Shown one piece after another: positions 9,101 through 18,079 of a stretch of 64,000 nt of DNA. Source of the stretch: Treponema sp. UBA1793 (GTDB lineage: Bacteria > Spirochaetota > Spirochaetia > Treponematales > Treponemataceae). Position numbers and translations under genes: made by a program. The notes under the pieces are model-generated. The model was not told where the DNA came from. It ran no database searches and saw only the letters and a program-made list of their open reading frames with translations. The DNA lies in assembly GCA_002314445.1 (NCBI GenBank), contig DCFX01000055.1, forward strand, positions 18,664-82,663, given 5' to 3'. Numbering within the stretch: the stretch's first letter is position 1; each line of letters begins with the position of its first letter.

Positions 9101-10492
9101 ATGGATATCATATCAAGAAAGACAGTACTGCAGGGAAGCATCCGTGTTCCCGGTTCAAAAAGTCATACAATCCGTGCGCTCCTTTTTGCGTCTCTTGCAC
9201 ACGGTACGTCTCATATTTCAAATCCGCTTCCAAGCGCCGACTGCCTGTCAGCGGGTAGAGCAGTTCCGCTTATTGGCGCGAAAGTTGATTATGGCGGAGA
9301 TACAGATGCTGTCTGGACTGTAGAAGGTGCGGGTGAAAATGCGCATCTCCCTGACGATGTGGTGAACGTAGGAGATTCAGGTTCTCTTCTGTATTTTATG
9401 TCGCCGATTGCAGCAACATTTCCAGGCTGGAGTATATTCACGGGAGATGAATCAATAAGAAATCGTCCTGTTGCCCATGTCGTTGATGCTTTACAGCAGC
9501 TCGGCTGCGAGGCGCATATATCCCGTCCGGGAAAGAATGCCCCTCCGCTTATCATACGCGGGCCTGTCACAAATCATAAAGTAGTTACCGACGGTCAGCT
9601 TTCCCAGTATGTAAGCGGCATGATGATGGCGGCAACCCGTATGGATGGGACGCTTGAAATTGAACTTACTGATCCAAAGGAAACGCCGTATCTTACAATG
9701 ACGAGAATCTGGCTCGAAAGTTTCGGCGTCAAAACGACAGTCTCTTCCGATTTTAAACATATTACGGTAACAGGACCGACAGTCATTTCAGGCTTTTCCC
9801 GGACGATTCCATCGGACTGGGAAGCTGTCGCGTTTCCGCTTATCGCTGCTCTTATGACTGACAGCGAAATTACGATTGAAAATGTCGACGGCTCCGGCAG
9901 TCAGGGTGATGATGCTATTGTACATGTGCTGCAGTCCGTAGGCGCTGATATTTCATGGGATCGTATTGCCGGGAATCTTACTATACGGGGCGGCCGCCGT
10001 GCACATGCGCCAAGCGGTATGATTCCCGGAAGACTTTCAACGCAGAAACTACCTGCCGGTGAACTTCATGTAAATCTTGCAGGCTTTCCCGATGCTGTTT
10101 GTGCAATTGCTGTAATAGCAAGCTTTATTGAAGGGACAACTATAATAGAAGATATTGGTGTATGCCGCAAAAAAGAGACAGACCGTATTGACGTTATGAA
10201 AAGTGAACTTGCAAAACTCGGTATAGAGACGGAAGCCGGATCTGATTGCCTTGCGATACACGGTCATTCACCATTGACTTCATCGGGCGAAAAAAATAAT
10301 GCATTTACGCTGCACGGCGGTACCGTAGAAAGTTATGGTGATCACCGCGTTGCAATGTCACTTTCGTGCCTCGGTCTGGGTTTGCCCGAAGGAGATACGC
10401 TTACGGTAAAAGGTGCAGAATGCTGCTCGGTATCATTTCCCGGATTTTTTGATGTGATGAACAGAATAGGCGCAGGTTTTGTAATATTGTAA
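9101..10492 (+). CDS. aroA: 3-phosphoshikimate 1-carboxyvinyltransferase (EPSP synthase)
   Basis: 463 residues from the ATG at 9101. It joins PEP to shikimate-3-phosphate in the sixth step of the shikimate pathway. The substrate-binding signatures are visible: VPGSKSHTIRALLFASLA near residue 15, a GDSGSLLYF motif near 90 (usual GNAGTxxR form altered), a paired-domain layout, KKETDRI near 360 and YGDHRVAMSLS near 410. The frame is open 60 bases further upstream, but those residues match nothing in the family. The -10 box sits 7 bases before ATG 9101, so I prefer this start. It stands alone, divergent from purH; no other aro genes are in the window. Confidence 0.9.
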   Translation: MDIISRKTVLQGSIRVPGSKSHTIRALLFASLAHGTSHISNPLPSADCLSAGRAVPLIGAKVDYGGDTDAVWTVEGAGENAHLPDDVVNVGDSGSLLYFMSPIAATFPGWSIFTGDESIRNRPVAHVVDALQQLGCEAHISRPGKNAPPLIIRGPVTNHKVVTDGQLSQYVSGMMMAATRMDGTLEIELTDPKETPYLTMTRIWLESFGVKTTVSSDFKHITVTGPTVISGFSRTIPSDWEAVAFPLIAALMTDSEITIENVDGSGSQGDDAIVHVLQSVGADISWDRIAGNLTIRGGRRAHAPSGMIPGRLSTQKLPAGELHVNLAGFPDAVCAIAVIASFIEGTTIIEDIGVCRKKETDRIDVMKSELAKLGIETEAGSDCLAIHGHSPLTSSGEKNNAFTLHGGTVESYGDHRVAMSLSCLGLGLPEGDTLTVKGAECCSVSFPGFFDVMNRIGAGFVIL

Positions 10493-10515
10493 AATCCGTT
10501 TTTGGGGATTATACT
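10487..10515 (+). promoter_or_regulatory. Sigma-70-like promoter for the GGDEF gene
   Basis: TTGTAA (10487-10492), 17 bases, then TATACT (10510-10515). The -35 box overlaps the aroA stop codon. Seven bases lie between the -10 box and ATG 10523, predicting a leaderless transcript. Confidence 0.65.
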
Positions 10516-10522
10516 TAACTGT

Positions 10523-11629
10523 ATGGATTTTACAGAGTACAAAATAGGCTATTACAGGCGATGGCAGAAGAGAATTCTCGGAATAAGCTGGACTATGTTT
10601 ATAACTGTATTTGCTCTGGAAATCGTTGTCGGTCTTTTTCCTCTCATATACGGTAATCTGCCTCCGTCTTTCCTTGATTATTGTATAAAAAATATTGTAC
10701 TTCCGAGCAGCATGAATTTTGTCTGTCTGATCATCGCAACTATTCTTGTCGGTTCTCCAGCTTTGACAATTATGCAGAAAAATTATACGGTTTTGTTTCT
10801 TTTTCTTGCGATAGTGGCTGTCATTTCTTTTTTTCATAATTATTATCAGATTGTATTTTTACTTCCCTGTGCAGCACTGTTTATTGCGGCGCTCCTCACT
10901 GACAAAAAACTGTTGAGTACTATTTTTATATCTGCAATGGCGGTTGCGGTTTTTTCAATGCTGCTGTGGTTTATTACAAAACCGGGGGACAGTTTTCAGT
11001 TAAAAATAGGTACAGCAGTTGCCGTTGTTGCCGTTCACTGCGCATCTTATTATTTTTCAAACGCCATTCTGTTTTCTGTTCAGGAGCAGATTGATTTTAT
11101 CTATGACGGTTATTTAAAACAGCAGCAGCTCCTTGATGAGCTCCAGCTTGAACCTCTTACACGATTGTACAACAGGGCCGCGCTGGCTGAAGCAATTTCC
11201 AGCTGCATAAAGACATATAAGGAAACAGACGGTCTGCTTATGATCGCTCTCATTGACCTTGATAATTTTAAAAGCGTAAACGATAAATACGGACATGCAA
11301 ACGGAGATATTGTACTTATTGCTTTTGCAGAGTTGATGATAAAAATACTTGGAGGCAGCAGAAATGTGTTCCGGTACGGCGGAGATGAGTTTGTTATTTT
11401 ATTCAAGAACCAGAATCTGAGGGCTATTGAATCTTCTGCCGAAAAAATTTGTTTTTCTTTCACGGAAATGAAATTTGACTTTATGGACAGGAGAACCCGT
11501 TTATCTGCAAGTATGGGCATTGCTGCATATCATTCGGGGATGACAAGTAAAGAGTGGTTTGAGTCTGCGGACAGCGCCGCATATGCAGCAAAGTCTGCCG
11601 GAAAGAACCAGTTTGTAGTCGTTTTATAA
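10523..11629 (+). CDS. Membrane-bound GGDEF diguanylate cyclase
   Basis: 368 residues. The N-terminal half (to about residue 190) holds about six hydrophobic segments, forming an integral-membrane sensor module with no recognisable extracytoplasmic domain. A short linker rich in Gln and Leu leads to a C-terminal GGDEF domain (about 205-368) with RLYNRAALAE at its start, DLDNFKSVNDKYGHANGD in the middle and the intact signature RYGGDEFVILF. It should make c-di-GMP from two GTP at the membrane. I see no RxxD inhibitory site upstream of GGDEF, so product feedback is probably absent. The ATG at 10523 is preferred over the TTG at 10502 because the promoter overlaps the latter. The methylase gene follows after 4 bases. 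Confidence 0.9.
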   Translation: MDFTEYKIGYYRRWQKRILGISWTMFITVFALEIVVGLFPLIYGNLPPSFLDYCIKNIVLPSSMNFVCLIIATILVGSPALTIMQKNYTVLFLFLAIVAVISFFHNYYQIVFLLPCAALFIAALLTDKKLLSTIFISAMAVAVFSMLLWFITKPGDSFQLKIGTAVAVVAVHCASYYFSNAILFSVQEQIDFIYDGYLKQQQLLDELQLEPLTRLYNRAALAEAISSCIKTYKETDGLLMIALIDLDNFKSVNDKYGHANGDIVLIAFAELMIKILGGSRNVFRYGGDEFVILFKNQNLRAIESSAEKICFSFTEMKFDFMDRRTRLSASMGIAAYHSGMTSKEWFESADSAAYAAKSAGKNQFVVVL

Positions 11630-11633
11630 ACAC

Positions 11634-12788
11634 ATGGCACTTGAGGAAAATCAGTCGTATCTCCATGAACAACTCATTACATATATAGGCAATAAACGGG
11701 CACTTCTTCCTTTTTTAGGTGAAGGTATCCGTTATGTCCGGGAGCGCACAGGCTGTCGTAAAATTGACTGCTTTGATGTATTTTCCGGGAGCGGTATTGT
11801 ATCCCGTTATCTGAAGCAGTATGCGCGTTCTCTTACAGTAAATGATATGGAACTGTATGCACAGGTTATAAGCAGTTGTTATCTTTCCAATACGGATGAA
11901 ATTACTGTCCCTGTTCTGTATGAAAAATATACAGTGCTTACCGCCAGAATAGCGCAGGAAATGCGTGAGAACGGCGCAGTCCGGCCCGGATTTATTTCCC
12001 GCCTGTACGCTCCGCAGAATGAAAACGATGTACAGGACGGTGAGCGCTGCTTTTACACACCTTATAATGCCCAGTACATAGATACAACCAGACAGCTTAT
12101 TTCTGAAATGATTCCTTCTCCCGAGCAGCAGTATTTTATTGCACCTCTTTTATCGGAATCATCCGTCCATGCGAATACCGGCGGTATATTCAAAGGCTTT
12201 TATAAGGATTCGGGAACAGGAAGAGGAAAATTCGGCGGAAACGGAGCGAATGCACTCAACCGCATCAGGGGAAATATTGAGCTTCCGTTTCCCGTTTTCA
12301 GCAGATATTCCTGCCCTTTTCGTGTTTTCCGCAGCGAAGCAAATGAACTTGCTGACGGAGAAAAATTGTACAGCGGATTGCCCGGCGGTATGTTCGATCT
12401 TGCATATATTGACCCCCCGTATAATCAGCATCCATACGGCTCGAATTATTTTATGCTTAATCTTATTGCTTCATATGAACCGCCCGACACGACGCATATA
12501 AGCCGTGTGTCCGGCATACCGCGCTGCTGGAACCGTTCACAATATAACAACAGGAAATGCGCTGCGGAAACGTTCAATAGACTTGTTCTGTCTCTTCGGG
12601 CAAAATATCTGCTTGTGTCGTTCAACTCGGAAGGTTTCATAACACGCGAAGAAATGCTCGACATTCTCAATCAGGCGGGCAGCGTAAGGGTATTCGAATC
12701 GCCGTACAACGCTTTCCGCGCTTCACGAAATCTTGGCCAGCGGCCGATACATGTGAGCGAATATTTATACGTTGTAGAAAAGCGTTAA
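11634..12788 (+). CDS. Adenine-specific DNA methyltransferase (D12-class), no cognate nuclease beside it
   Basis: 384 residues. The AdoMet-binding motif is DVFSGSGIVSRYLK near residue 48, preceded by the family-like YIGNKRALLPFL near residue 17. The catalytic motif is DPPYNQHPYG near residue 261, which marks an N6-adenine methyltransferase. A large segment between the two (about 130-240, including SSVHANTGGIFKGFYKD) is probably target recognition. No restriction endonuclease gene is adjacent: upstream is a diguanylate cyclase and downstream a convergent EEP-fold lipoprotein. It may therefore be an orphan methylase acting on gene expression or replication rather than defence. It starts 4 bases after the GGDEF stop with no clear ribosome binding site, suggesting coupling. 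Its last 4 bases overlap the convergent neighbour. Confidence 0.85.
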   Translation: MALEENQSYLHEQLITYIGNKRALLPFLGEGIRYVRERTGCRKIDCFDVFSGSGIVSRYLKQYARSLTVNDMELYAQVISSCYLSNTDEITVPVLYEKYTVLTARIAQEMRENGAVRPGFISRLYAPQNENDVQDGERCFYTPYNAQYIDTTRQLISEMIPSPEQQYFIAPLLSESSVHANTGGIFKGFYKDSGTGRGKFGGNGANALNRIRGNIELPFPVFSRYSCPFRVFRSEANELADGEKLYSGLPGGMFDLAYIDPPYNQHPYGSNYFMLNLIASYEPPDTTHISRVSGIPRCWNRSQYNNRKCAAETFNRLVLSLRAKYLLVSFNSEGFITREEMLDILNQAGSVRVFESPYNAFRASRNLGQRPIHVSEYLYVVEKR

Positions 12789-13798
12789 TAAACTATAGAG
12801 GCTGCAATCGGGAGATGGTCTGAATAGCCGGTTCCTGTATACACTTTATATCCATTGGGACGTCCGCCGCTGTCTGCCCATGCACCATGTGTTTCCGGCC
12901 TGAAATCAGTTACGGCCGCATTTCCAGCTGTGAAAAAGTGATCTATTCGTTCCCAGCTGCCGTCGTAACAATAACTGCCCGGTTCTGCATATGTTCCGCC
13001 CCCGGTAAACCACGGCGAATGTACCGGTGTTTTTTCAACAGAGCCGAACTGGGCACCGCGGAGCAGTACAACATCGTTTTCCGCCCCGCGTACAAAATCT
13101 CCTATGTCACGGTTAAAATCTCCGCATGCAAGCACTGCAGAACCAGGCAGCATGGCGATTCTTTCCGAAAGCAGTGATTCCTGCCAGTCCCGCCATATTT
13201 CAGTCTTTTCCTCACCGCCCGATTTCGACTTCCAGTGATTGACAATCAGTACGAGAGAATTGCCTTCCGTGAGCACAGAGACTTCCATGACAGGACGCAT
13301 CGGAGGCTGCACTCCCTGTACACGGATATCAAGAGTGTGCACAGTCATGCCGCTGAGAGAATAACGGGAAATGACTGCACATCCGATTGCGTCGCCGGCG
13401 GTTTTTGAAAAACATGCATAATTCCAGTTTCGACTGCTGTTCCAGGAGTTTGCAGCAAGCCTGTTTGCAATATCATACAGAATGCCTTCGTTTTCAATTT
13501 CTTCAAACACATATACGTCTGCATCGAGTTTGTTTATGACATCACATAACCTGTCAAGCCGCGTAACATAAGCATTCCTGTTCCATGCTGATTTCGATGA
13601 TTTGAATTCACTGTATTCTGTACCGTCGTTTACCGCATTGAAAAACGTTTCCGTATTCCAGTTTACTATGCGGAGTGTCTGACGTTTCGCACTCCTGTTA
13701 TTTGTATCATTCTCCATGCTGCGGCAGGAGATATCTCTGCAGCCGCATATAAAAAATGCCGCAGCAAAAAATAAGGTGATAATCGGTATTTGTTTCAT
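12785..13798 (-). CDS. Endonuclease/exonuclease/phosphatase (EEP) family lipoprotein
   Basis: 337 residues. MKQIPIITLFFAAAFFICGC is a signal peptide ending in a lipobox-like ICGC, so it is probably a lipoprotein of the cell envelope. The EEP-fold catalytic pieces follow in order: RIVNWNTETFFNAV, FEEIENEGIL (metal-binding Glu), NHWKSKSGG, GDFNRDIGD and a terminal YSDHLPIAAS (Asp-His pair). The fold hydrolyses phosphodiesters of nucleic acids or phospholipids; the substrate is not evident. The start at 13798 is chosen because GGAG lies 8 bases upstream; upstream ATGs are too close to it or lack a site. It sits just after the ychF terminator, so it depends on read-through or an unseen promoter. 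Confidence 0.85.
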   Translation of the reverse strand: MKQIPIITLFFAAAFFICGCRDISCRSMENDTNNRSAKRQTLRIVNWNTETFFNAVNDGTEYSEFKSSKSAWNRNAYVTRLDRLCDVINKLDADVYVFEEIENEGILYDIANRLAANSWNSSRNWNYACFSKTAGDAIGCAVISRYSLSGMTVHTLDIRVQGVQPPMRPVMEVSVLTEGNSLVLIVNHWKSKSGGEEKTEIWRDWQESLLSERIAMLPGSAVLACGDFNRDIGDFVRGAENDVVLLRGAQFGSVEKTPVHSPWFTGGGTYAEPGSYCYDGSWERIDHFFTAGNAAVTDFRPETHGAWADSGGRPNGYKVYTGTGYSDHLPIAASIVY

Positions 13799-13815
13799 AG
13801 GCATAACTCCGGAAC

Positions 13816-13846
13816 AAAAAAATAGCGGAGATAAAAGATCTCCGCT
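13816..13846 (-). terminator. Rho-independent terminator downstream of ychF
   Basis: On the minus strand a 9-bp stem (AGCGGAGAT paired with ATCTCCGCT, 13824-13846) with a 5-base loop is followed by a run of seven T at about 13822-13816. It lies between ychF and the EEP lipoprotein gene, directly before the ribosome binding site of the latter. Confidence 0.8.
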
Positions 13847-13891
13847 GTATAAATCGTTCAAAGTTTACTATTTTACGCGCCCTGAAAGCTG

Positions 13892-15031
13892 TTATTTGTT
13901 CGGGGCGCTGAATTTGATGAACAGTACATCGCCGTCCTGCACAACGTAATCTTTGCCTTCCACCCTGTACTTACCGGCTTCCTTGATTTTTGCTTCGGTG
14001 CCGTATTTGCGGAGGTCGTCAATCGAGTATGCCTCTGCTTTGATAAAACCCTTTTCAAAATCAGTATGAATGACGCCTGCCGCTTTTGGTGCGGTGTCGC
14101 CGGCATGAATTGTCCATGCATGGCAGTCATCCGCTCCGCCTGTAAAGAACGTACGCAGTCCCATAAGTTTATATGCTGTGCGTGCCAGCTCGGACAGACC
14201 TGATTCCTTCAGGCCAACGGCATCCATGAATTCTTTCCGCTCAGCCGGATCAGTTATTTCACAAAGATCTGATTCAAATTTGCCGCAGATGACAACAACT
14301 TCCGATTTTTCTTCTTCTGCGAGTTTTTTTACGACTTCGACATATTTATTCGTTCCCGTTGCGATTGAATCCTCATCGACATTGCAGACATAAAACGTCG
14401 GTTTTATGGTGAGGAGGAACATATCCTGAACAGCAGTTTTTTCCTCGTCGGAAAGATCAGCCTGACGGGCACATTTTCCAGCTTCAAGCATCGGTTTGAT
14501 TTTTGCGACTGCACTCGTCCACGGGGCCCACTTTTTTTCTTCTTCTTTGCCAAGTGCACGGCATGCTTTCGTTACTTTTTCCTGGCGTTTTTTGATTGTG
14601 TCGAGATCTGCAAGTGCAAGTTCCATGTTTATAGTAGTAATGTCGCTTTCAGGATCAATGGGAGCTGCCGTGTTTGCATTTTCGCGTACATGCATAATGT
14701 CCGGATCATCAAAGCAGCGGACGACATGCGCAATGCAGGTAACTTCGCGGATGTTTGCAAGAAACTGATTTCCGAGTCCTTCTCCCTGAGATGCGCCCTT
14801 GATAAGACCTGCGATATCGACGAATTTTACGGAAGTCGGCGTTTTCTTTTTAGGCTGAAAGACACTCGAAAGAAAATCGAGTCGTTCGTCGGGGAGGTCA
14901 ACAATACCGATATTCGGATCGATTGTACAAAAGGGGAAGTTTTCTGCTGCAGCCGGAGCCGCCGTCAGAGCCGTAAATATAGTAGATTTGCCTACGTTCG
15001 GGAGGCCAACAATACCGCAATCTAGTGACAT
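13892..15031 (-). CDS. ychF: Obg-family ATPase YchF
   Basis: 379 residues, slightly longer than the usual ~363. The P-loop is GLPNVGKST at residues 9-17, with the hydrophobic-substitution G2 region ENFPFCTIDPN. Switch II is DIAGLIKGASQGEGLGNQFL; position 74 onward is typical of YchF. The C-terminal third has the family HAWTIHAGDTAPKAAGVIH stretch and a TGS domain (FIKAEAYSIDDLRKYG to VQDGDVLFIKF). YchF/Ola1 proteins prefer ATP to GTP, bind ribosomes and are linked to stress responses. The start has AAGGA about 8 bases upstream and a promoter some 37 bases before it. It is divergent from the surface-lipoprotein genes. Confidence 0.95.
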   Translation of the reverse strand: MSLDCGIVGLPNVGKSTIFTALTAAPAAAENFPFCTIDPNIGIVDLPDERLDFLSSVFQPKKKTPTSVKFVDIAGLIKGASQGEGLGNQFLANIREVTCIAHVVRCFDDPDIMHVRENANTAAPIDPESDITTINMELALADLDTIKKRQEKVTKACRALGKEEEKKWAPWTSAVAKIKPMLEAGKCARQADLSDEEKTAVQDMFLLTIKPTFYVCNVDEDSIATGTNKYVEVVKKLAEEEKSEVVVICGKFESDLCEITDPAERKEFMDAVGLKESGLSELARTAYKLMGLRTFFTGGADDCHAWTIHAGDTAPKAAGVIHTDFEKGFIKAEAYSIDDLRKYGTEAKIKEAGKYRVEGKDYVVQDGDVLFIKFSAPNK

Positions 15032-15067
15032 ACTGCGTCCTTAATAATGTAGTTATAATAGATAAAT

Positions 15068-15096
15068 AGTATAAGTCATTTACAGTGAATAGGCAA
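15068..15096 (-). promoter_or_regulatory. Sigma-70-like promoter for ychF
   Basis: On the minus strand TTGCCT (15091-15096), a 17-base spacer, then TATACT (15068-15073). The predicted leader of about 30 bases carries AAGGA, so this gene, unlike several neighbours, has a conventional Shine-Dalgarno leader. Confidence 0.6.
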
Positions 15097-15141
15097 TAAT
15101 CAGAAAAATACAAAATTGCTGCTGAAAAATTTGTTTTTTTA

Positions 15142-15170
15142 CTGACATTTGTTATACTTATAATTAAAAT
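15142..15170 (+). promoter_or_regulatory. Possible promoter of the lipoprotein cluster
   Basis: CTGACA (15142-15147), 17 bases, TAAAAT (15165-15170), in an AT-rich stretch. A TATAAT at 15159-15164 overlaps it but has no -35 at good spacing. The leader to the first lipoprotein gene would be about 80 bases. Confidence 0.4.
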
Positions 15171-15258
15171 ATTGATGCAGGTAAATGTATTTATTTCTTT
15201 TTATTACACCGTACAAAGAATAAGTTAGCAGTACATAGCATTTACATGCGAGGATACT

Positions 15259-15990
15259 ATGAGGAAAAATTACAAAATTGTGTTTATTCTTTGTTCTGTA
15301 TTTATTTTGCTGTCCGGCTGCAGCGGTTTTACGGACAAAGGGGCTGTATTTGTTTCTTTCGACGGCTCTTCCCTGAACAGGAGTGCGGATTCTACAGATG
15401 CCGTTCTTACTGTAAAACTTATTAATGCAGAATCAGGACAGGTATTAGGTACGGAAACAGAATCGTTTTCATCCTCCGATTCTCAAATAGAAATAAATTT
15501 TACTGCTGAAATAGGGCTCCGTGTTTATCTGCATGCCGAACTCACGCAGAATGAGACTGTTTCGGCTTCCGGCGATTCAACAACCGTTACGGTAAAAAAT
15601 GAGACTGAAATTTCACTTGTCATGCAGTGGAAAAAAGGTTCCGTTGCTGTTTCCGTAACCCAGGGGGCGACACCGTCCGACGGTTATTCGTTCAACCTTG
15701 CGGTAACGTCTTCTGATTCTTCAGCATCTGTCGTTTCCGACAGCAGCAGCATTACCCTGTCTGCCGGCTATGCGTATTTGATTTCATTCAGCACGGAATT
15801 TTCCGGAACAGAAACTGCTTCTGACAGTCGTTCCCTCGTCCTTTACAGCGGCAGCGATTCCGTACTTTCGTCGGAAACAGGGACTGTAACTGTTCCTGCG
15901 TATTTTGTGGCAGGTACATACACTTTATATATGGAAGCAAATATAGGCGGCATATCGTATACCGGCCGTGAAACAATTATTGTTGAGTAA
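15259..15990 (+). CDS. Ser/Thr-rich surface lipoprotein, function unknown
   Basis: 243 residues. The signal peptide MRKNYKIVFILCSVFILLSGC ends in a good lipobox (LSGC, Cys21). The mature part is rich in Ser, Thr, Val and Asp with few basic residues and looks like two or three beta-sandwich segments: an opening VFVSFDGSSLNRSADSTDAV, and a closing PAYFVAGTYTLYMEANIGGI that is echoed at the end of the next protein (PAWMPAGTYYLHTAAKYNN). No enzyme motif is visible. GAGGAT about 6 bases before ATG 15259 supports the start. It is the first of three closely spaced lipoprotein genes, presumably one transcript. Confidence 0.75.
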   Translation: MRKNYKIVFILCSVFILLSGCSGFTDKGAVFVSFDGSSLNRSADSTDAVLTVKLINAESGQVLGTETESFSSSDSQIEINFTAEIGLRVYLHAELTQNETVSASGDSTTVTVKNETEISLVMQWKKGSVAVSVTQGATPSDGYSFNLAVTSSDSSASVVSDSSSITLSAGYAYLISFSTEFSGTETASDSRSLVLYSGSDSVLSSETGTVTVPAYFVAGTYTLYMEANIGGISYTGRETIIVE

Positions 15991-16044
15991 TATTTTAGAG
16001 AACTGCTGATTAAATCAGCGTATTCTTCAAGGATGATAGTATTT

Positions 16045-18030
16045 ATGGGAAGAGTTAAATTTGAGGGACGTACCGTATGCATTGTGATTTCTGCCTGCGC
16101 TTTTTTGTGTGCGGCAGGTTGCAGCAATTTATTGAATTCAAAGAACAGCAGTACGGCATCCGGTAACGGACCTGTTAAGGTATCCGTTGACGTATCGGTG
16201 GGAGATGCACGAGCTGCATATCCGTCGACGTTGACAGGTATTTCAGAACTTAAAGCGACTGCAGCGGATTCTTCAGGAACGTACGGTTCACAGACTGCCA
16301 CAGCCGAAGTAACAGACGGATCGGCCGGCAGTCTTAATTTTTCGTTAATGCCCTGCAGCTGGACTATTACCGTCGACGGTATGTACTCCGACGGAACGAC
16401 TTCGACGATCCTGCTTACCGGCAGTACAGCGGTAACGATTTCGGCGAACACGGACAGTACTGTTGCTGTAAAACTCCTTCCGGTGTCGCAGACGACGATA
16501 ACAACAGGAAACGTTGCGCTCAGTTTCTATGACGACGATAGTCTGAACTTTACGAAAGTGACAGCAGCACTTAATTCTGTCGATGGGACGAATATGGGCG
16601 GGACATCTTCAGCAGCAACGATCGACGGAAAGACATGCTATACATACTCTTTGTCGAACTATACTGCAGGTGCATACACCATTGTGTTCGCGTTCTTAAA
16701 AAACGAAACAACAGTTGGTTATTATATAGACAAAGTTGTGGTAGAACCTGGACTTACGACGGATAAATGGTACGTAACAAGTCCGGGTGGAACAACTGCC
16801 TGCGCATATATGACGATGACATCGTCCAACGTCCTGAGTGAAACTGCGGCCACATCTACGGTGTATGTGTCCGGATCCGGCGGCGTGCTTGGAGGCGGAG
16901 TTGACAGCAACAGCGGAACATTCGCAAGACCTCTTGCGTCACTGAGTGCTGCTCTTGGCAAATATTATTCAGGAACGACATCCTCCAATCCGTTCAAAAT
17001 TATCCTGGACGGTACAGTAACACTGAGCGGAGAGGTTGAAACACTGACGCAGGATATGTATGTTAAGTTTATGCCGCTCGCACGCAGTACGGCAGATGCT
17101 GTAATTGCTGTCGGAGGTGAGTATGGAATCGAGTTTGTGTCCGACAATACGGAGACATCAGCTTCGTATACGGCGGAAATCACACTCGACGGCATATCGT
17201 TTACCGGGTATACCAGAGGCGCTGTAGAAGCGTCCGGTTCAAAGATGATGCTGACCGTACAGGACTGTACATTTACACCTTCTTCGTCCGTAACGGCTGC
17301 AGATACATTCAGTATAGAACCCGTTGTAAACAAATTTATTCTTAACGGAACAAATACATTTAACAGTTCTCCCGTAAACCTTGCGAAATTTGAAAACTGC
17401 AGTACGTCGGCCGACAGCAGCAACTCGTTTATTACGCTCGGAACGGACATCAGTGTATCGGCGGATTCTATCCCGGTGTATATAAACGGCGTTTCCGGTT
17501 CGGATACGCAGAAAATTGTCGTAAAATCCGGCGGAACGGCTCTTACTTCAACGGAGCTTGCATACTTCTCTGTAACACCTTCCTCCTGTTATTATTTGGC
17601 GCTTTCGTCCGACGGACTGTATGCATATCTGGTGGGTTCAAGTACGGCAACGGTTACAGCAACACTTGATACGCCGCTCAGTACGGTATATGCAGTGCCG
17701 TACCAGTCCACAGATACAGCTGCTACTATTGCGCAGTACATTTCAGACGGTGCAGTCACGCTTTCTGCAGGCAGTACAATTTATGCTGCCGCAGTTCAGG
17801 TATCGGGAACAACATATTCTGTATTATCCGGTGTATCTTCGTACAGCATGATTCTGTACGACGCTTCCGGCGTTTCTCTGTCGGATACATATACAGCACT
17901 GAAGATGGATTCTGCAACCCATTCCATCACGCTTCCGGCGTGGATGCCTGCAGGTACGTATTATCTGCATACTGCTGCGAAATACAATAATTTCTGGTAT
18001 ACGAATACATTTAAAATTACAGTAGAGTAA
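16045..18030 (+). CDS. Beta-helix-type surface lipoprotein, paralogue of the next gene
   Basis: 661 residues from ATG 16045 (AAGGA lies upstream; ATG 16033 would put it almost inside the site). The signal peptide ends in LCAAGC. An N-terminal beta-rich module contains RAAYPSTLTGI and LMPCSWTITVDG, then PGLTTDKWYVTSPGG. After it comes a DUF1565/pectate-lyase-like opening (VYVSGSGGVLGG, DSNSGTFARPLASLSAAL) and a segment reading KIILDGTVTLSGE that looks like a right-handed parallel beta-helix (to about residue 480). The C-terminal part ends in a beta-sandwich like that of the preceding protein. The same order of motifs occurs in the gene at 18080, so the two are paralogues. A surface or periplasmic structural or binding role is likely; no catalytic residues were recognised. 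Confidence 0.75.
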   Translation: MGRVKFEGRTVCIVISACAFLCAAGCSNLLNSKNSSTASGNGPVKVSVDVSVGDARAAYPSTLTGISELKATAADSSGTYGSQTATAEVTDGSAGSLNFSLMPCSWTITVDGMYSDGTTSTILLTGSTAVTISANTDSTVAVKLLPVSQTTITTGNVALSFYDDDSLNFTKVTAALNSVDGTNMGGTSSAATIDGKTCYTYSLSNYTAGAYTIVFAFLKNETTVGYYIDKVVVEPGLTTDKWYVTSPGGTTACAYMTMTSSNVLSETAATSTVYVSGSGGVLGGGVDSNSGTFARPLASLSAALGKYYSGTTSSNPFKIILDGTVTLSGEVETLTQDMYVKFMPLARSTADAVIAVGGEYGIEFVSDNTETSASYTAEITLDGISFTGYTRGAVEASGSKMMLTVQDCTFTPSSSVTAADTFSIEPVVNKFILNGTNTFNSSPVNLAKFENCSTSADSSNSFITLGTDISVSADSIPVYINGVSGSDTQKIVVKSGGTALTSTELAYFSVTPSSCYYLALSSDGLYAYLVGSSTATVTATLDTPLSTVYAVPYQSTDTAATIAQYISDGAVTLSAGSTIYAAAVQVSGTTYSVLSGVSSYSMILYDASGVSLSDTYTALKMDSATHSITLPAWMPAGTYYLHTAAKYNNFWYTNTFKITVE

Positions 18031-18079
18031 TGTTCCGGGCTGTAATGTACGCAGGACTCATTCTGCGGGGGATTTGTAA

